DNA of 64,000 nt from Phascolarctos cinereus (GCF_002099425.1 NW_018343982.1:9459501-9523500), one strand, 5' to 3'. Shown: positions 19,110 through 31,464, numbered from the stretch's first letter. Notes: generated by a model from the letters alone, not told the origin. Program-made: numbers and translations.

Positions 19110-20490
19110 TTCATTTCTTTCCAAGTAGTTGAATCCTTATACGTTCCTCAGATGAGAGAATTCAATCTTACTTCAATGATGGGGCATCAAGATAAGCAGT
19201 CAGTTAGGAATCCAGTTTACCTTACCAGCTCTCTTTGCTCAGTGACTCTGCATTGATTTGGGGAATCAAGTCTAAATTTTCTTGAATCCACAAAATGGGG
19301 AGAAAATGATGCATTTTCTGGACTGATGGGAACAATATTTTCTTTATAGAATAATAATTATAAAGTACTTTATAAACCTTAAAGCACTGTATGTTTCTGC
19401 TTCTACTACTCTGGAATGATAAAGCCCTTTACAACTATGATGTCCAAAATACTCCCTAAAGTCAATGATCCATTTGGGAAAGAGTGTGTATAACAGGCTA
19501 TCATGAGCTATAAAAGGCTAGACATTTATTAGATGTTTTAAAAAAATACCTGTTGCTGCTGCTAGCTTCTATCAACCAGGAAAAGAAGGCTGGGAACCGA
19601 ATGCCCCAATACATTTTCATGATCTTGGGTGAAAGGCCTGCAAAGAACAAGAAATCACATTTTTCCATTCGACAAAGGTCATGGAGATACTTGTAATCTT
19701 GCATCTTGGAAAAGGACGACAGCCAGCCTAATTGGACCAATAGTCTTAGTGGGTGGGAGCAATGGAAAGAAATGTGCCTTATAAGTGAGAAATAGCGTAT
19801 GAGAGAATAACTAGTGCTCAGGACTGGCAGCACTCCGGAAATACAAGGACATTTCCAGAGCCAGCAAACCTTCAGTTTAATATTACATAGCTGAATGATT
19901 TTAAAAGCCAAACAAGTCTGTAATGTACAAAATCATCAAATGCTCACCAATATTGGTTGCAGATTTAGGACAATACTTTTTATTTTTCCCTTTGGTATTT
20001 TGACTTGGCCTCTTCCTACTCATAGAATTCTGTAGACTGGGCACTATAATCTTTTTCATTAGAGGACTGATTTTTTTCTTGACTTCAATAGAGTGAGAAA
20101 GGGGTCACTAGTGGTATGAAATCTAGCAGAAGGGAGTCCTGACCGTGGAATTCCAGTAGAGAGGATGTCTGTTTTGTAATCTTGGGGATTGGGATAGGAT
20201 GGGAAATTTTAGTTACCTTTATATTGCTATAGCTTACTAGCATTTTAGTTGTTGAACCTAGCCTAGGGACACTGGGTAGGGAGCATGATGCTATCTAATT
20301 CCTTATGATTGATCAACTGGGACGTCTTTTATAATATACACCCTGATCATTGTGATCAATTGACCTGATGGTGGACACCTGCTAAAAAAAGAACAATTCG
20401 GTGAGCTGGGATAAGGGAAGTTATGGGAGAAGAAGGGAAGCAAACCTTGGCCTGGATACATAACAAACCATTTATTTGGCTTCCAAGAAG
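19110..20490. other. No recognisable feature
   Basis: AT-rich unique-looking sequence. The 136-codon minus-strand frame at 19501-19911 is the longest here, but I find no domain, repeat or conserved pattern in its translation. It is rich in Cys, Ser and Phe like a chance frame. Confidence 0.45.
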
Positions 20491-20493
20491 GAA

Positions 20494-20548
20494 CATACAC
20501 ACACACACACACACAACACACACACATACACACACACACATACATGCA
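20494..20548. repeat. (CA)n microsatellite
   Basis: CA dinucleotides with 'caacac', 'cata' and 'catg' interruptions. The Cys/Val-rich minus-strand frames over it are artefacts. Confidence 0.9.
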
Positions 20549-20759
20549 CACACATCCCAGATTAATTGATTGGAATTGTAAATCTTCAACTGCATTTTTT
20601 AGTTCTATGATGCTGAATCATAGAATTCATGTGCTTCTCCTGGGAAATTTCACACATTTATATGTACTTTACAATTTGCACAAGTTTTTCCTAACAGCAG
20701 TGTATGTCTTAACGCCCAGATCTTCCTGACTCCAATGCTGACCTTCCTTCCATTGTGCC

Positions 20760-20905
20760 GTGCTGCCTCAGTGTACATTTATTTGTTTTATTTTGTTTTT
20801 ACAGATGAAACAACTGAATCTTAAATGGATCAAGTACCTCACTTGGGATCAAATGGATTGAAAGTTGACTCTAACCTAGTACATCTAACTCTAAAATCAG
20901 AGATC
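20760..20905 (-). repeat. MIR core relic
   Basis: 'tttacagatgaaacaactgaa' then 'caagtacctcacttggg' retain the inverted MIR core. The rest is diverged. Confidence 0.4.
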
Positions 20906-20909
20906 CTCC

Positions 20910-21610
20910 AGCTTCATTACACATAATCTCAGAATATCTTCTTTGGAGTAAATACTGCCTACAGATTCTTCTCTTCTCTAGAAAATATGTTATTTTGAGG
21001 AAAACGAAATGATTTATGGTTAATGAACAACAGGGATGTGGTTAGATTGGAATGGCTTAGAAAGCAACCGAGCAATTCTCTCCTTTAAAGCTGCATCTGT
21101 AATGCAACCTTGGAATTGAAGGTTTTCTTAAAGTTGCATGCAAGTAAAATAATACCTCTTCTCTTTGTTTGCGTGATGCCAAATAATGGATTTGGCTGGA
21201 TGGTTCATCTTTCAGCTGGTTAACTTGGTTTTTGGTAAACAGTCTCAAGCAGGGGGAAAATCAATCAAATTGGAATATGTTATCATGCAGACCAAATAAG
21301 GGATCAAATGATTGAGTTGTTCTTTTTTTTTTAATGTGAATATTTCAGTGCCATGTAGAGTGCTAGCTGTAATCCATGTGATTAGATAATAAGAGCAAAA
21401 AGGGCGTTGCCTGGCACATGCTATCTAGAGATGCCAAATAGGAAGATGTGGGCATTTCCCTTGGGAGATGTACCTAACAACAAGCAGGTGCTGGGACTGG
21501 AAATGAAGAGCCCTAGTCTGCAGTTTTCTTTTTATATTAGACAGGGAGCTAGAAGACAGATTGCATATTATTTAAATTTTATCATTTCCCCTAGTACTTA
21601 GTATAATGTT
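20910..21610. other. No recognisable feature
   Basis: AT-rich sequence with a T-run near 21321-21332. No repeat or gene identified. Confidence 0.45.
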
Positions 21611-21614
21611 TATG

Positions 21615-22260
21615 ATTTTGGAAATAGCATGGAGCTGGAAGTCTAAAGAACTAAGGTCTAATCCCAGATCTTTCACTTACTGTATAACTTATAGCCAATC
21701 ATTTACTCTTTTATGCTCTTCAAACCCATTGATAAAATGAAGATCATGCACTTCTTGCCCATCTCTACTTCACTGGAATGTTGGGGGAATACAATGTGAT
21801 CACAGATATGAAACATTTTGAAAGTGAAAGGCCAAAAGAAATATGTTATGATGCATGGTATAGTGGACAGTCATGGCTGGTATAGTAGGAGTCAGGAGGA
21901 CTTAGATGCAAAACCCACCCTATTAGTTTCAAGATACTAAGCAAGTCTCACTAAGCCTTACATCTACGAAGTGGAGGAGCTGGACTTGATGGTTCCCAAA
22001 TTCCTGTTCAGCCTTATGATCCTATCATAAGGTTATTCAAGTTTTACTCCAGTAATGGTTCACTAAATGTGACCAACTCTGCTAGTGTAACAGAAAGAAT
22101 ACAGGGCTGGTAGTCAAAGGATCCCATCTCTGCTGCTGAGTGGTCTTCAGTAAGTCATTTAACCTATTCTGGCCTCAGTTTCTTAATCTGTTAAAGTGAG
22201 GGAGTTGACCAGATGACATATAAAGACCTGTCCATCTCTAAATCTATAATTATGTGACCC
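21615..22260 (+). repeat. Three MIR relics in the same orientation
   Basis: Successive copies start near 21618 ('gaaatagcatggagctgga'), 21855 ('catggtatagtggacagtc') and 22083 ('agtgtaacagaaagaatac'). Each is followed by a 'caagtca/caagtct' and a 'taaaatgaagat' or 'gttaaagtgaggg' block. Confidence 0.6.
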
Positions 22261-22369
22261 TATATTTCTAGAGCTTGAGAGAATGGCTGGAGAACTCATA
22301 GTAATGGCATATCTATCTCTGCCAGAAATGGCCCTTGTGTAGCACTGAAGTGCTATGTCAATATTTAGC

Positions 22370-22610
22370 ATAATGGTATTTTATAGTTGGAAGGGACCCC
22401 AAAGATAATCTACTTCAACAATTACCAGAAACAAAATTCTCTCTACATCTGCAAGTGGTCAGGAAGTTTTTGTGATAGAGAACTCACTCCCTACTAAGAG
22501 AGGCCATTCTACTTTTTAGTGGCTGTAAGTATTAAGATGTTTTTTGCTTATATTGGATTGAAATCTGCCCATTGGTAACCTTCACCCATTGATTTCAGTA
22601 CTTCCCTATG
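22370..22610 (-). repeat. L3/CR1 3' fragment
   Basis: Inverted CR1/L3 tail in good order: 'tttatagttggaagggaccc', 'agataatctacttcaac', 'agagaactcactccctacta', 'tatattggattgaaatctgc' and 'ccttcacccattgatttc'. This is the clearest L3 copy in the window. Confidence 0.7.
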
Positions 22611-22614
22611 AGTC

Positions 22615-23220
22615 CAAGATGAATCGTGGACTCTGGCTACCCAGGAATTCATGGTCCAGGGATAGGACATCTGTTATCTTGGAACCAAAATAACATGCTT
22701 TCAAATAAAAAAGGAAAGTTTTGACATTTCCACAGATGGAGATGGGTGGGGCCAGGGGAGTTGTCAGAGGGATCTCAGTGTCTGGTTTGAGATTTGGTTT
22801 CTTTAAGAGACTGTCATACTCACCAATAAGCATTAACATTCCACAGGAGAGCAGTGTGGGTAAAACCATCCCAGAGAACATCAGGATCCAATGACAGGAA
22901 TAAATTAAAGATTGAATCCATTTTAAGAGGACTTTAAGAACTTAGCAAGTTCAAAAAAGAAAATCAATGCTTACAGGAGATTTCCATCAATCAATTATGA
23001 TGAAGATATGAGGGATTCCTTGGCTTTTATCACCAAAAGGTTATATTGCTACAGTTCAGGACATTTGTCCCTCAGATATTTTCTTGGAGGGGTAAATAAA
23101 TTATTTGACTCAAAAGTGGGATTCTTGTCTGGAAACTGGAAAGGCTAATGCCACTAGGGTTGGTGGTGACCCCAGGAAAAAAGGGAGGATGAGTTACCTC
23201 CTTAAATGAAAGGGCTCAGT
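22615..23220. other. No recognisable feature
   Basis: No repeat or gene identified. The 91-codon minus-strand frame at 22606-22881 shows no recognisable domain. Confidence 0.4.
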
Positions 23221-23224
23221 CTGG

Positions 23225-23410
23225 GGATTGCATCAAGTCACAGAACCATTGGATGATAAGATTTAGAGTTGAAAGGCATCTTAGAGACCATCTAGTCTAT
23301 TTCCCCTCATTTTATAGATGATAAATCAGAGAGAAACTTTGAATGGCCCAAGGTGATAGTGGGTAGTGGGTCAGAGGTAAGATCTGAACACTGATCTTGT
23401 ATGGTTCACT
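23225..23410 (-). repeat. MIR-related SINE relic
   Basis: 'gatttagagttgaaaggcatc', 'ctcattttatagatgataaa' and 'ggcccaaggtgatag' preserve the inverted '...gttggaagggacc...acagatgagga...' layout also seen at 30.0 and 34.6 kb. Confidence 0.5.
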
Positions 23411-23744
23411 CCGTCTTTTGCCTCTTTGTGATTTGATATTGACTATCACTCTACTTTGCACCTGCTGCTCTGAAATCATGTCTAATCTCATCTCCAGTTT
23501 TCCTTGATTGTCATCGCCTCCCTCAGCCTCCTCTCCCCTCTGATTGGTGGGCTGTGGGTGTAGCACTAAGTTCCTTCCACTGCTTTCCTTTAGAGAGGGC
23601 AGAAACTAGACCCTCAGCTCACTCTACCTTGCATCTGCTGCTCTGCCTGGTTTCAATGGTTCCATGCATGGAACAAGACGTCCCTGTGCTAGGTAGTCCC
23701 TGTAATCCTCCCCTGTTTCCTGCCTCCTTTTGTGTGTTGTGACC

Positions 23745-23875
23745 CAAGATTAGATTGTAAGCTCCTTGAGGTCAGGGGTTGTCTTTTTTTAAATTAATTG
23801 TATCCCTAGAGTTTAGCACAATGTCTGACACATAGGAGGTGCTTAATAAATTTTATTGGATTAAATATTGGAATA
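23745..23875 (+). repeat. L2-type LINE 3' end
   Basis: 'gattagattgtaagctcctt', 'gaggtcaggggttgtc', 'agtttagcacaatgtctgac' and 'aggtgcttaataaatttt' are the L2 terminal phrases. Sequence back to about 23420 may belong to the same copy but is less clear. Confidence 0.7.
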
Positions 23876-23879
23876 AGCT

Positions 23880-24395
23880 CATGGCTACTTTGCTTTTGGC
23901 TCCATCAGTTGGACATCAGCAAGATGAGATGGTATCCTTTCTTTTTTAATCAGTTACCTTATTCAAAAACTACTCAGGTATGCTACCACTTATCATGTCA
24001 GAGACGTGGATGGGACCTAATAAAGGGGCATGCATCCAAAAAGCATTTCCTGTAAAGAATGGAACATTATAGTAGATTAGTTTCTTATTGCCTGGATTTG
24101 AATAAATCATAGCTCAAATCCATCTCTCCTTCAACATAACAGCTTTGTTCAGTAAGAGATACTATGAGTCTTTCAGGGGAGTGTTTCCAGCCCTACTGTT
24201 GTAAAGGGATTACCCCATATTATAGAGTACTGAAATTGTACTAGGTACTTTCAAAATACCTATTGATCAATAGAGATGACATGTTTTCCTGCGACACAGT
24301 ATGCCTGGGAATCATCCCAGAAGACAGACAGGGATTCCATAGAAGGACACTCCCTCCAACAATTCCAATTACATTCAGTAGGAGTGGGCTAAATT
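23880..24395. other. No recognisable feature
   Basis: Mixed sequence with no identifiable repeat or gene. Confidence 0.45.
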
Positions 24396-24399
24396 TAGG

Positions 24400-24870
24400 G
24401 GGAAGGGAATCAGCATTTATATAGTGCCTGCAATGTTCCAGGCACTGTGCTAATCACTTTACAGATATTATCTCGTTCGATCCTCACAATAGCCTTTCGA
24501 ATTAGATGTTGTTATTAACCACATTTAACGATATTTCATTTCCACATAGCATTCAGTTGTTTCAGTCACATCTGATGTTTTGTGACCCTGTTTGGGGTTT
24601 TCGTGGCAAAGAGTTGAACACAATCAAAAATGAATGAATCAACGCTAAGCGCTAAGTACTTTTTATAAATATCTCATTTAATTGTTACAAAAACCCTAAG
24701 AGGTAGGTGTTATTATAATTGCTCCCATTTTACAATTGAGGGAATTGGGGTAAATGGAAGGGACTTGCCCAGATTCATATAGCCAGTAAGTATCTGAGAT
24801 CTAATTTGAAGTCAAGACCACTTGACTCCAGCCCTAGCACTCCATCCAACATGACACCAGCTGAGTGAAT
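24400..24870 (-). repeat. MIR and tRNA-SINE relics, inverted
   Basis: A MIR end at 24405-24520 ('ttccaggcactgtgctaatc', 'tcacaatagcctttcgaatt') is followed by a SINE piece at 24545-24610 ('ttgtgaccctgtttggggtt'). A second MIR-like unit at 24640-24865 has 'aggtaggtgttattataatt' and 'atatagccagtaagtatc'. Confidence 0.55.
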
Positions 24871-24874
24871 GGGC

Positions 24875-25435
24875 GCTTTTCAGAGAATACACATTCTTCT
24901 TCCTGGAGGCCAATATGTTTGGTTCATGGAGCCCATGAATTTCTGTATTCGCTTGCTACTGCCTGATTTCACTGAAATTCTCATGATGAAGTGAAGCTTC
25001 CTGGTATGAGATCAAGTCCACATATGTCCTTCCCTTGAATGCTTATGATGCAGTGTGTGTATTTTTGTATGACAGACATATAAATACCTGGGAGCATGCA
25101 CCTGATCTGAGATATTTCTCCTGCTGTAAAATACCATGTCACCAATGGTAGCCAACAGTATGTGAGGGGAAAGTGGAGAAGGGACATTAAATGTTAATGA
25201 CGAATATTGTCCTCTCCCTTGGTGATTTCTGTGCAGATGATCCCTGCCTAGCCAAGACATGTGTTCATCTCATGCCTTTAGTTCAGGAGAGGAGGTAGGG
25301 AGGTAACCTTTGAGAAAATAGCACTGAGAGGCGTCTAGAGTTTCCCCTGGACTTTCAAGTTTCCTTATTGACTGAATCCACACCTCCATTTAGGTGCTGA
25401 GACTCCCCACACCTAGGAAACATCATCCACTTTAA
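24875..25435. other. No recognisable feature
   Basis: Overlapping minus-strand frames at 24981-25260 have no recognisable domain. No repeat is identified. Confidence 0.45.
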
Positions 25436-25439
25436 TCAC

Positions 25440-25800
25440 TTATTCTTTCATTCATTCAACAAGAATTTATCAAATGTCTACTAGCTGTCAAGCACTATGG
25501 CAGATACTGGAGAAAATAGAAAATTTAAATAAGATGGTTCCTGCCTTCATGAAACTAACAGTTTAGTAAGGGGGATAAGATGCACAGGTGAACGATAGCA
25601 CATAATATTCCAAGCTAAGTACACTACAGTGGTTGAAAAGGAAGTGGCATGTGGCATCTAAAGGGGAAGGCTGTTATCGATAAGGGTGTCCAGGGAACGC
25701 TTCATGGAAAAACTTTTTCATTGTATTTCCAGTACTTACTTCAGTGCCTGGAACATAGTAAACACTTGTTAAAGATCAAATTCATTGGCATTTGAATGGG
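25440..25800 (+). repeat. Old dispersed repeat
   Basis: 'attcattcaacaagaattta', 'caagcactatggcagatact', 'tcctgccttcatgaaactaa' and 'tgtccagggaacgcttcatg' give the repeat's order from start to near its end. 'cagtgcctggaacatagtaa' at about 25743 adds an L2-like end. Confidence 0.5.
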
Positions 25801-26059
25801 GATTTTAAAGAATGGATAGGAATTTGAACTTTTTTTACAGAACATTTATAAACATTGATTGATGGATAGATGGAAGGACATGGATAAAACTTTCACAGAA
25901 TAAAGCAGTATGGATGGCTCATGATCTGCATTAGTGGGAGGAGAACTCATTGGTAAGAACATGAATCCGCAAAAGCAAGAGGAGTTCTGCAGGGGAAGAG
26001 TAGAAGGACAATCTTTGTATAGGAAACGGCATGAGTAAAGACATGGAACTGGAACTTTC

Positions 26060-27005
26060 TCCTGACATACAGTCTAACATCTCCAGCTGCCTCGATGTCT
26101 CATAGACATTTTAAACTCAACATGCCAAAACCAAATTCATTCTTTTTTTCCCCAAACCATCCCCACTGTCTAATTTACTCATTACTGTTGAGAGTATCAC
26201 CATGCTCCCCTTCACCCAGGTTTGAAACCTAGGGGTCATCCTCAACTCACTTTCACCCCCCAGCCTCATCCCATGCCTGTTCAGTTGTGACATCTCTTAT
26301 ATATGCCCCCTTCTCTCTTCTACCCTGGTGGAGGCCTTCACAATTGGACTACTACAACAGTCTCTTAGTTGGTCTCCCTGCCTTGTCTCTCCCAGCTCCT
26401 GTCCATTCTCCACTCAATTGTTAAATAGATCTTGTACCGTTCTCACCATGGCTCTCACCCTTTGCCCCCGTCCAATAAACTCCAATGGTTTTTTTTTATT
26501 ATGTCCAGGATCAAACATAAAATTATATTTTTGACTTTTAAAATTCTTCATAGTCTGTCCCTTTCCTACCTTACCAGTCTTCTTACGACTTAGACCCACT
26601 TCTTCCACGTATGCTGTGATCCAGTGACATTGACAGACCTGTTGTTACTCTCACATGATGCCTCATCTCCTGATTTGGCACATTTTACTGGCTAGTCCCC
26701 GTGCCTAGAATAACCTCCCTCTTTGTCTCCACCTCCTGGCTTCCCAGGCTTTCTTTAAGTCTCAACTCAAGTTCTACCTTATCAAGAACCCTTCCCCATC
26801 CTCCTGAATATTAGTGCTTTCCCTCTGAGATTACCCCCAATTCATCCTTGTATGTATCAGAGTTATTTGTATATTAACTCTTCCATTAGAGTATGAGCCC
26901 CTTAGGGGCAGGGACCGTGTCTTTGCTTTTTTGTCTACCTCCAACACATAGTACAGTGCCTACCACATAGCAGGTGCTTAATAAATGTTTGTTGATTTGT
27001 TAAGG
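26060..27005 (+). mobile_element. L2 LINE 3' portion, about 0.95 kb
   Basis: A long L2-type 3' stretch with the expected block order: 'tcctcaactcactttcaccc', 'ggactactacaacagtctct', 'ggtctccctgccttgtctct', 'ccactcaattgttaaataga', 'ccctttcctaccttaccagt', 'cctagaataacctccctctt', 'agcaggtgcttaataaatg' and a final 'tttgttgatttgtt'. Reading frames are broken everywhere. It is the longest L2 relic here. Confidence 0.8.
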
Positions 27006-27009
27006 TAAG

Positions 27010-27810
27010 ATTTTTTTAAAGATTAGAAGTGGAAAAGGAGAAAGAGAAAAATACAGAAAGAGGAGAGGATTGGGTAAAAGGGTCAAGGGAAAAAAGTTTT
27101 ATCACTGGGGACTCCTAAGCACTTTTGTTGGCTGTTGGAAAAGAGGGGAAACTGATTCTGAAACAAAGTGGGAAGATATGAGATAGAAGTGAGAGCATAA
27201 TTAGAGGAATTAGTGTGAGAGAAGACACCTCTATTTTCATAACAAGAGGGAAAAGGGAAGGGGTAAATAATTGTGCTGCAAAGTCTTGAGGAATGGAGGA
27301 GCATGACAAGGGATAACAATAGTTTAAGTCTTCTTAGTGAAGCAGGATACAACCCCCAAATCAAATGTGGGTATTTGTTGATAGAGGGTTCTTGGGTTTA
27401 GGGGAGAGGAGAAAAGATTTGAAAAGACTGCTGGAGAAATGTGATAGGGATACCACAAAGGTTGCACAGAAGGATTGCTTAGCATCAGTAAAGGCCCAGC
27501 TGAGGTCCCGTAATAGGAATCTGTAGAAGTTGAAATGATAAGCTCGAGCTCATGACTTTCTCCAGCAGCAACCAGCCTTGGATTGGAAACAGAGTAGCCG
27601 GACAAGGGGGATTACCCCTAAAGATTCACACCCTGGGAGTGGCAAAAGGTCAGGTAGGAGAGGGGACCCAGTGTAGCAGCTAGTGAAATAAGAGGCAGAA
27701 CGTGGGGTTGCTGGCAAATGAAGCCAGAATCAGACAGATGGAATGGCAGAAGGGATAGTTGGAGTCAATGACCCTAGTCGTTTTAAAGGCAACCAGTAGG
27801 TTTAGCCTTA
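27010..27810. other. No recognisable feature
   Basis: Purine-rich sequence. Minus-strand frames at 27083-27364 and 27324-27605 are low-information Ser/Leu/Pro translations of it. No gene called. Confidence 0.4.
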
Positions 27811-27813
27811 GAT

Positions 27814-28004
27814 AAAGTATTCTTAACCCAGGGTCTGTGAATTCATTTAAAACTATTTGGATAACTATATTTCAGTATTATTGGTTCATCTTGTAACCCC
27901 ATGAGTTTTATTTTGTGCATTTAAAAACATTATTCTGAGATGCATCCGTAGGTTTCACCAGACTGTCGAAGGAGTCCATGACACAAAAAAAGGTCGAGAC
28001 CCTG
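27814..28004. mobile_element. hAT-like DNA transposon relic
   Basis: The ends are inverted: 'ttcttaacccagggtctgtg' on the left and, reading inward from the right end, 'cagggtctcgacctttt'. The interior 'gtttcaccagactgtcgaag' and 'aaaaacattattctgagat' look like a known mammal-wide short hAT family whose exact name I cannot recall. Flanking octamers 'ccttagat' (27806-27813) and 'tcttagag' (28005-28012) agree at six of eight bases. Confidence 0.6.
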
Positions 28005-28139
28005 TCTTAGAGAGAGAGAGTGGGAGAAGAAGGACAACAAATGCCTGTACACACATGCCTGATGTTTAGCTGGCAAGGTAGAACAGAGGTCCTAACTCAA
28101 GGAGGGAAATTTGTCTTTAGAGCTATCACTGACACTTGG

Positions 28140-28295
28140 TTATAGCTTTTTTTTTTTAAGGTGATTGGGGTTAAGTGACTTGCCCAGGGTCACACAGCTA
28201 GTATGTGTCAAGTGTTTGGTTTGAGGCTGGATTTGAACTCAGATCTTCCTGACTTCAGGGCCGGTGCTCTATCCACTGCACCACCTAGCTGCCCC
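28140..28295 (-). mobile_element. tRNA-derived SINE with perfect 17-bp target duplication
   Basis: Plus strand: T-run, 'ggggttaagtgacttgccca', 'gggtcacacagctagtatgt', 'gatttgaactcagatcttcc' and 'ccacctagctgcccc'. The duplication 'ctatcactgacacttgg' is perfect at 28123-28139 and 28296-28312. This is a LINE-1-type insertion and one of the youngest in the window. Confidence 0.92.
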
Positions 28296-28319
28296 CTATC
28301 ACTGACACTTGGGATGAAA

Positions 28320-29325
28320 CCCATGACTAGAATATTGGGCTAGATACACAGATGTGCTAATGATGTTTAACAACCAGCTTTTTAAAAAAAACATGACATG
28401 CTTTTAATCTACATTATTAATATTCTCTCTATTATGTTCTTAAGCTTGGACAGTCAACAGAACAAGAAATCAAGCTCTGATCAAGCCTTTGCCAATTTCC
28501 AAAGTGTAGATGCTCACACTGAAAATTTAACAATTACCTCTCCTCAGCAGTTTATAACTGGCTCCGGGACCCTGCTGCCTGTATGAGAATACTTCATTCA
28601 AAAGAAATAGGATAAATAAAAAGGCAAGAGATGGTAGCACAATGTATCAAGAAAATACATTCATGTGAAGAAATCTAGGAAACAGAGGGAAAACGTGGTG
28701 GAGAGTACTTGGCTGAAAGTCTATGGAGGGTAAAAGAGAAGTAATTTTGTCATTAGAATTTACCAAAGATCACCTTAACAGAAAAAGGAAATAGATGGAA
28801 GAGTTTGGGAAGCATCACGAACCTAGCATAGAGGTGTGATGTATTAGTGATGGGGGACTTCAGTTTTCTAGGCATCTGCTAGGACTCTTTTTGCCAAAAT
28901 CAGAACAGATGATAACTTTTTGACTTGCCTTAATGATAATTTTCATCCTTCAAAAGGTACGGGAACCAAGAAGGGAAAATTCTATTGTGGATTTGATGAT
29001 TCTCTCCAAGTGGAAGGAGCTGGTTCCTGGGATACAAATGAAAGGAGCTCCAAAGAGAAGTAATTACTCACTTCTAATGCAGCTTAGTCCCCAAATGTCA
29101 GGACCACTTTTGCATTCTGCCCCAAGAGTCCCCTTTATGCAGATCATAACGTCACTCCTGTATCCTCTCACTCTGATTGGTGAATTCCTCCCGGGAAGCT
29201 CCATTTTGAGGAAGTATCAAATCAGCCATGTTCACTTTTAACCTAGCTCGTTCCTGAACTGTCCAGATTACTTTTTCTCCCTGGCCTCTTTCCCCAACCC
29301 CTCAACTCTCTTTCATGTGTTGCCT
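28320..29325. other. No recognisable feature
   Basis: Mixed sequence, including the 102-codon frame at 28933-29241 (+), which has no recognisable domain. The right half (29080-29325) may be a very diverged L2 body leading into the end at 29330. Confidence 0.4.
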
Positions 29326-29329
29326 TCTA

Positions 29330-29412
29330 CCATTAGAATGTGGTAAGCTTCTTGAGGGTAGCACAGTGCCTGGCACATAGAAAGCACTTAATAAATTCAT
29401 TATCTAATTTAA
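29330..29412 (+). repeat. L2-type LINE 3' end
   Basis: 'cattagaatgtggtaagctt', 'gcacagtgcctggcacatag' and 'agcacttaataaattcatta'. Confidence 0.65.
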
Positions 29413-29419
29413 TTAAATT

Positions 29420-29995
29420 CTATTGTTTATGATAGAAGAGAGGAAATGTAGGCATATCTTGACATTCGCCCTAGACTTGGTGGAAGCAGATTTAAAAGGG
29501 TTCAGAGCAAGTATCTTGGGATCCCATGGAAGTCAGCCCAGTAGGGATGAGAGGTGCTTGGGAAGTAAATTCCAAAGACAGAAAAGAAAAAACGATTCCA
29601 ATAAGGAAGAAAAATAGGAGTTAACTGAAGATTGTATAGGGAACCCGCCAACTAAATCAGATTTTAAAAAGATAGAAGCAAGGGCAGGTAATAGAATGCA
29701 TGTAAGAGAATGATGGGATCCTATGAAGCATGTCAGGCCAGTTGGAGCTCAACTTTAGCTGAGGCTAGCAAGGAGAGCTAATGACAGCAAGGAGTTTGTT
29801 TTGTTTTGTTTTGTTTGTAGCTGTAGTGCAAGAAAAAGGTGGGCCAAAGAACGGATAGGACCTCTGGGTGGGAAGGAGAGGATGGTGTCACAGAACTGTT
29901 CAATTTTGACTTTCCTTGTTTTCTATGTCAAAGACATTGTCCTCTGCACTGGAAATGACAGAACAAAAATGGCTAACGTGGAGTTGATGCATAAA
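29420..29995. other. No recognisable feature
   Basis: Includes a (TTTTG)n run at about 29795-29815. Frames at 29423-29617 and 29801-30010 have no recognisable domain. Confidence 0.45.
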
Positions 29996-29999
29996 ACCA

Positions 30000-30330
30000 T
30001 ATCATCATAACTCTGAAGTTAGAAGGGCCCTCAGAGGCCATCTTATCCAACCTCTTTATTTTTTTTTTATATTTTGGAGGCAATCAGGGTTAAGTGACTT
30101 GCCCAGGATCGCAGAGCTAGTAAGTGTCTGAGGCTGGATTTGAACTCAGGTCTTGCTGACTTCCGGGCCAGTGGTCTATCCATCTATCCTAGCTGCCCCC
30201 AACTCCCTTATTTTGAAGATGAAAAAACTGAAGCCTAGGGAAGTGAGATGACTTGCCCAAAGTCATATAAATAGTATCATAGGCAGAATTTAAACCCAGA
30301 TCCTTTGACTACAAAGCTAGTACTCTTAAG
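30000..30330 (-). repeat. Old MIR-related SINE split by a younger SINE
   Basis: Left piece 'ctgaagttagaagggccctc', 'agaggccatcttatccaacc' and right piece 'ttttgaagatgaaaaaactg', 'gatgacttgcccaaagtcat' form one inverted element. It is broken by the insertion at 30059-30198. Confidence 0.65.
30059..30198 (-). mobile_element. tRNA-derived SINE nested in an older SINE
   Basis: T-run, 'gggttaagtgacttgcccag', 'gctagtaagtgtctgaggct', 'gatttgaactcaggtcttgc' and 'tagctgcccc'. Target duplication 'ccaacctcttta' (30047-30058) and 'ccaactccctta' (30199-30210) agrees at 10 of 12 bases. Confidence 0.85.
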
Positions 30331-30334
30331 AGTT

Positions 30335-31460
30335 CCTTTATTTGTCTTTGATGAATTCAAGGAACTGACTCAAACATAGGTCTCCTGACTCCAAGTCTAG
30401 CATGCTTTCTATCTCTCCCTTTTGCCTCCACCTAATTGAGTAGGTGCTCAACAAAATATTCACTGATCGATGGCTATGAATGATAAATGTGAAAGACATC
30501 CCAAGGGAGACTCCAGAGAGCAGCAGGCAGTATATCCCTATCTCTCATCATTTGCCCGAGTATGAAAAAACTCAACACTGAAGAGAATGCCTCTTAGGCT
30601 GACTGCTTGAATTTGCCACACTCTTTTACAGGGCCATGCTAGTCTACATTTATCCCTTCCATGTGACCAATTAGAGAGCAAAGGCACAGAGGAGTCTGGG
30701 GCAGAGATGGGAGAATGGGCCAACGACTGAATGACAGAAGGAATCTTGCAAAGCCCGTAGGGCAAACTAACTGACTGATGCTGAGAGACCATGGGTAAGT
30801 AGTATCTCCCATTGTTTACAAGGGGGAAAGAAAATAGCCTACACAACTTTCCCAAGGTTTGTCCCCTGAGAGAAAATTAGGCAGATTATCCCCCTGCTTA
30901 GGGCCAGCAGCCTCAGCTCCTCGTAGGGGGAATTAACATCGTCACAGTTACTGTGGAAGTCGCCTGGGTTCTTTGTCTGCCAACATCATCTGAGTCCCAG
31001 GAACACTGTGAACCTGCAGAGAGCATCCCTCCAAATCACCCTGGCCAGGAAAAGCATTCCCAGGCCTCTCTCAGCCCATAGGCTGTCCACTTATTCAATT
31101 AGGTGATAATGGCAGAGGACCTTAGGTCTCTTGGGAAGTTTGCAAAGGGGCCTGGAAGAAGGAGCTTTTCGTCATAGGAGAGAATTTAACCTTTTCTCTC
31201 TTTTTAAAAAACTTAACCACATCTCTGCCTTGCATATTTTTAAAGCACCGCGTATTGTTTGAGCTCTTGTAGTGTGCTAGTCTCTTGTGTTAAGTGTCAC
31301 TCAAGGGATACGGAAGTGTACACAGCTGAGCCACAAATGACTTCACCTTGCTGGGGCTAAGTCCTGTCTCCAAAGTTGTAGGGATCCTCTGACCAAAAAT
31401 TATATGATTTGATGATTCCATGGTGTTTGCAGACATCAGGAATCTTACAATCCGATTGAA
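30335..31460. other. No recognisable feature
   Basis: Possible MIR fragments near 30345-30435 only. The 105-codon minus-strand frame at 30538-30855 shows no domain. No gene called. Confidence 0.4.
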
Positions 31461-31464
31461 GAGA

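Noticed and set aside
19501-19911. 136-codon minus-strand frame
   Set aside because: No domain, repeat, splice signal context or A-tail; composition is that of a chance frame in AT-rich DNA.
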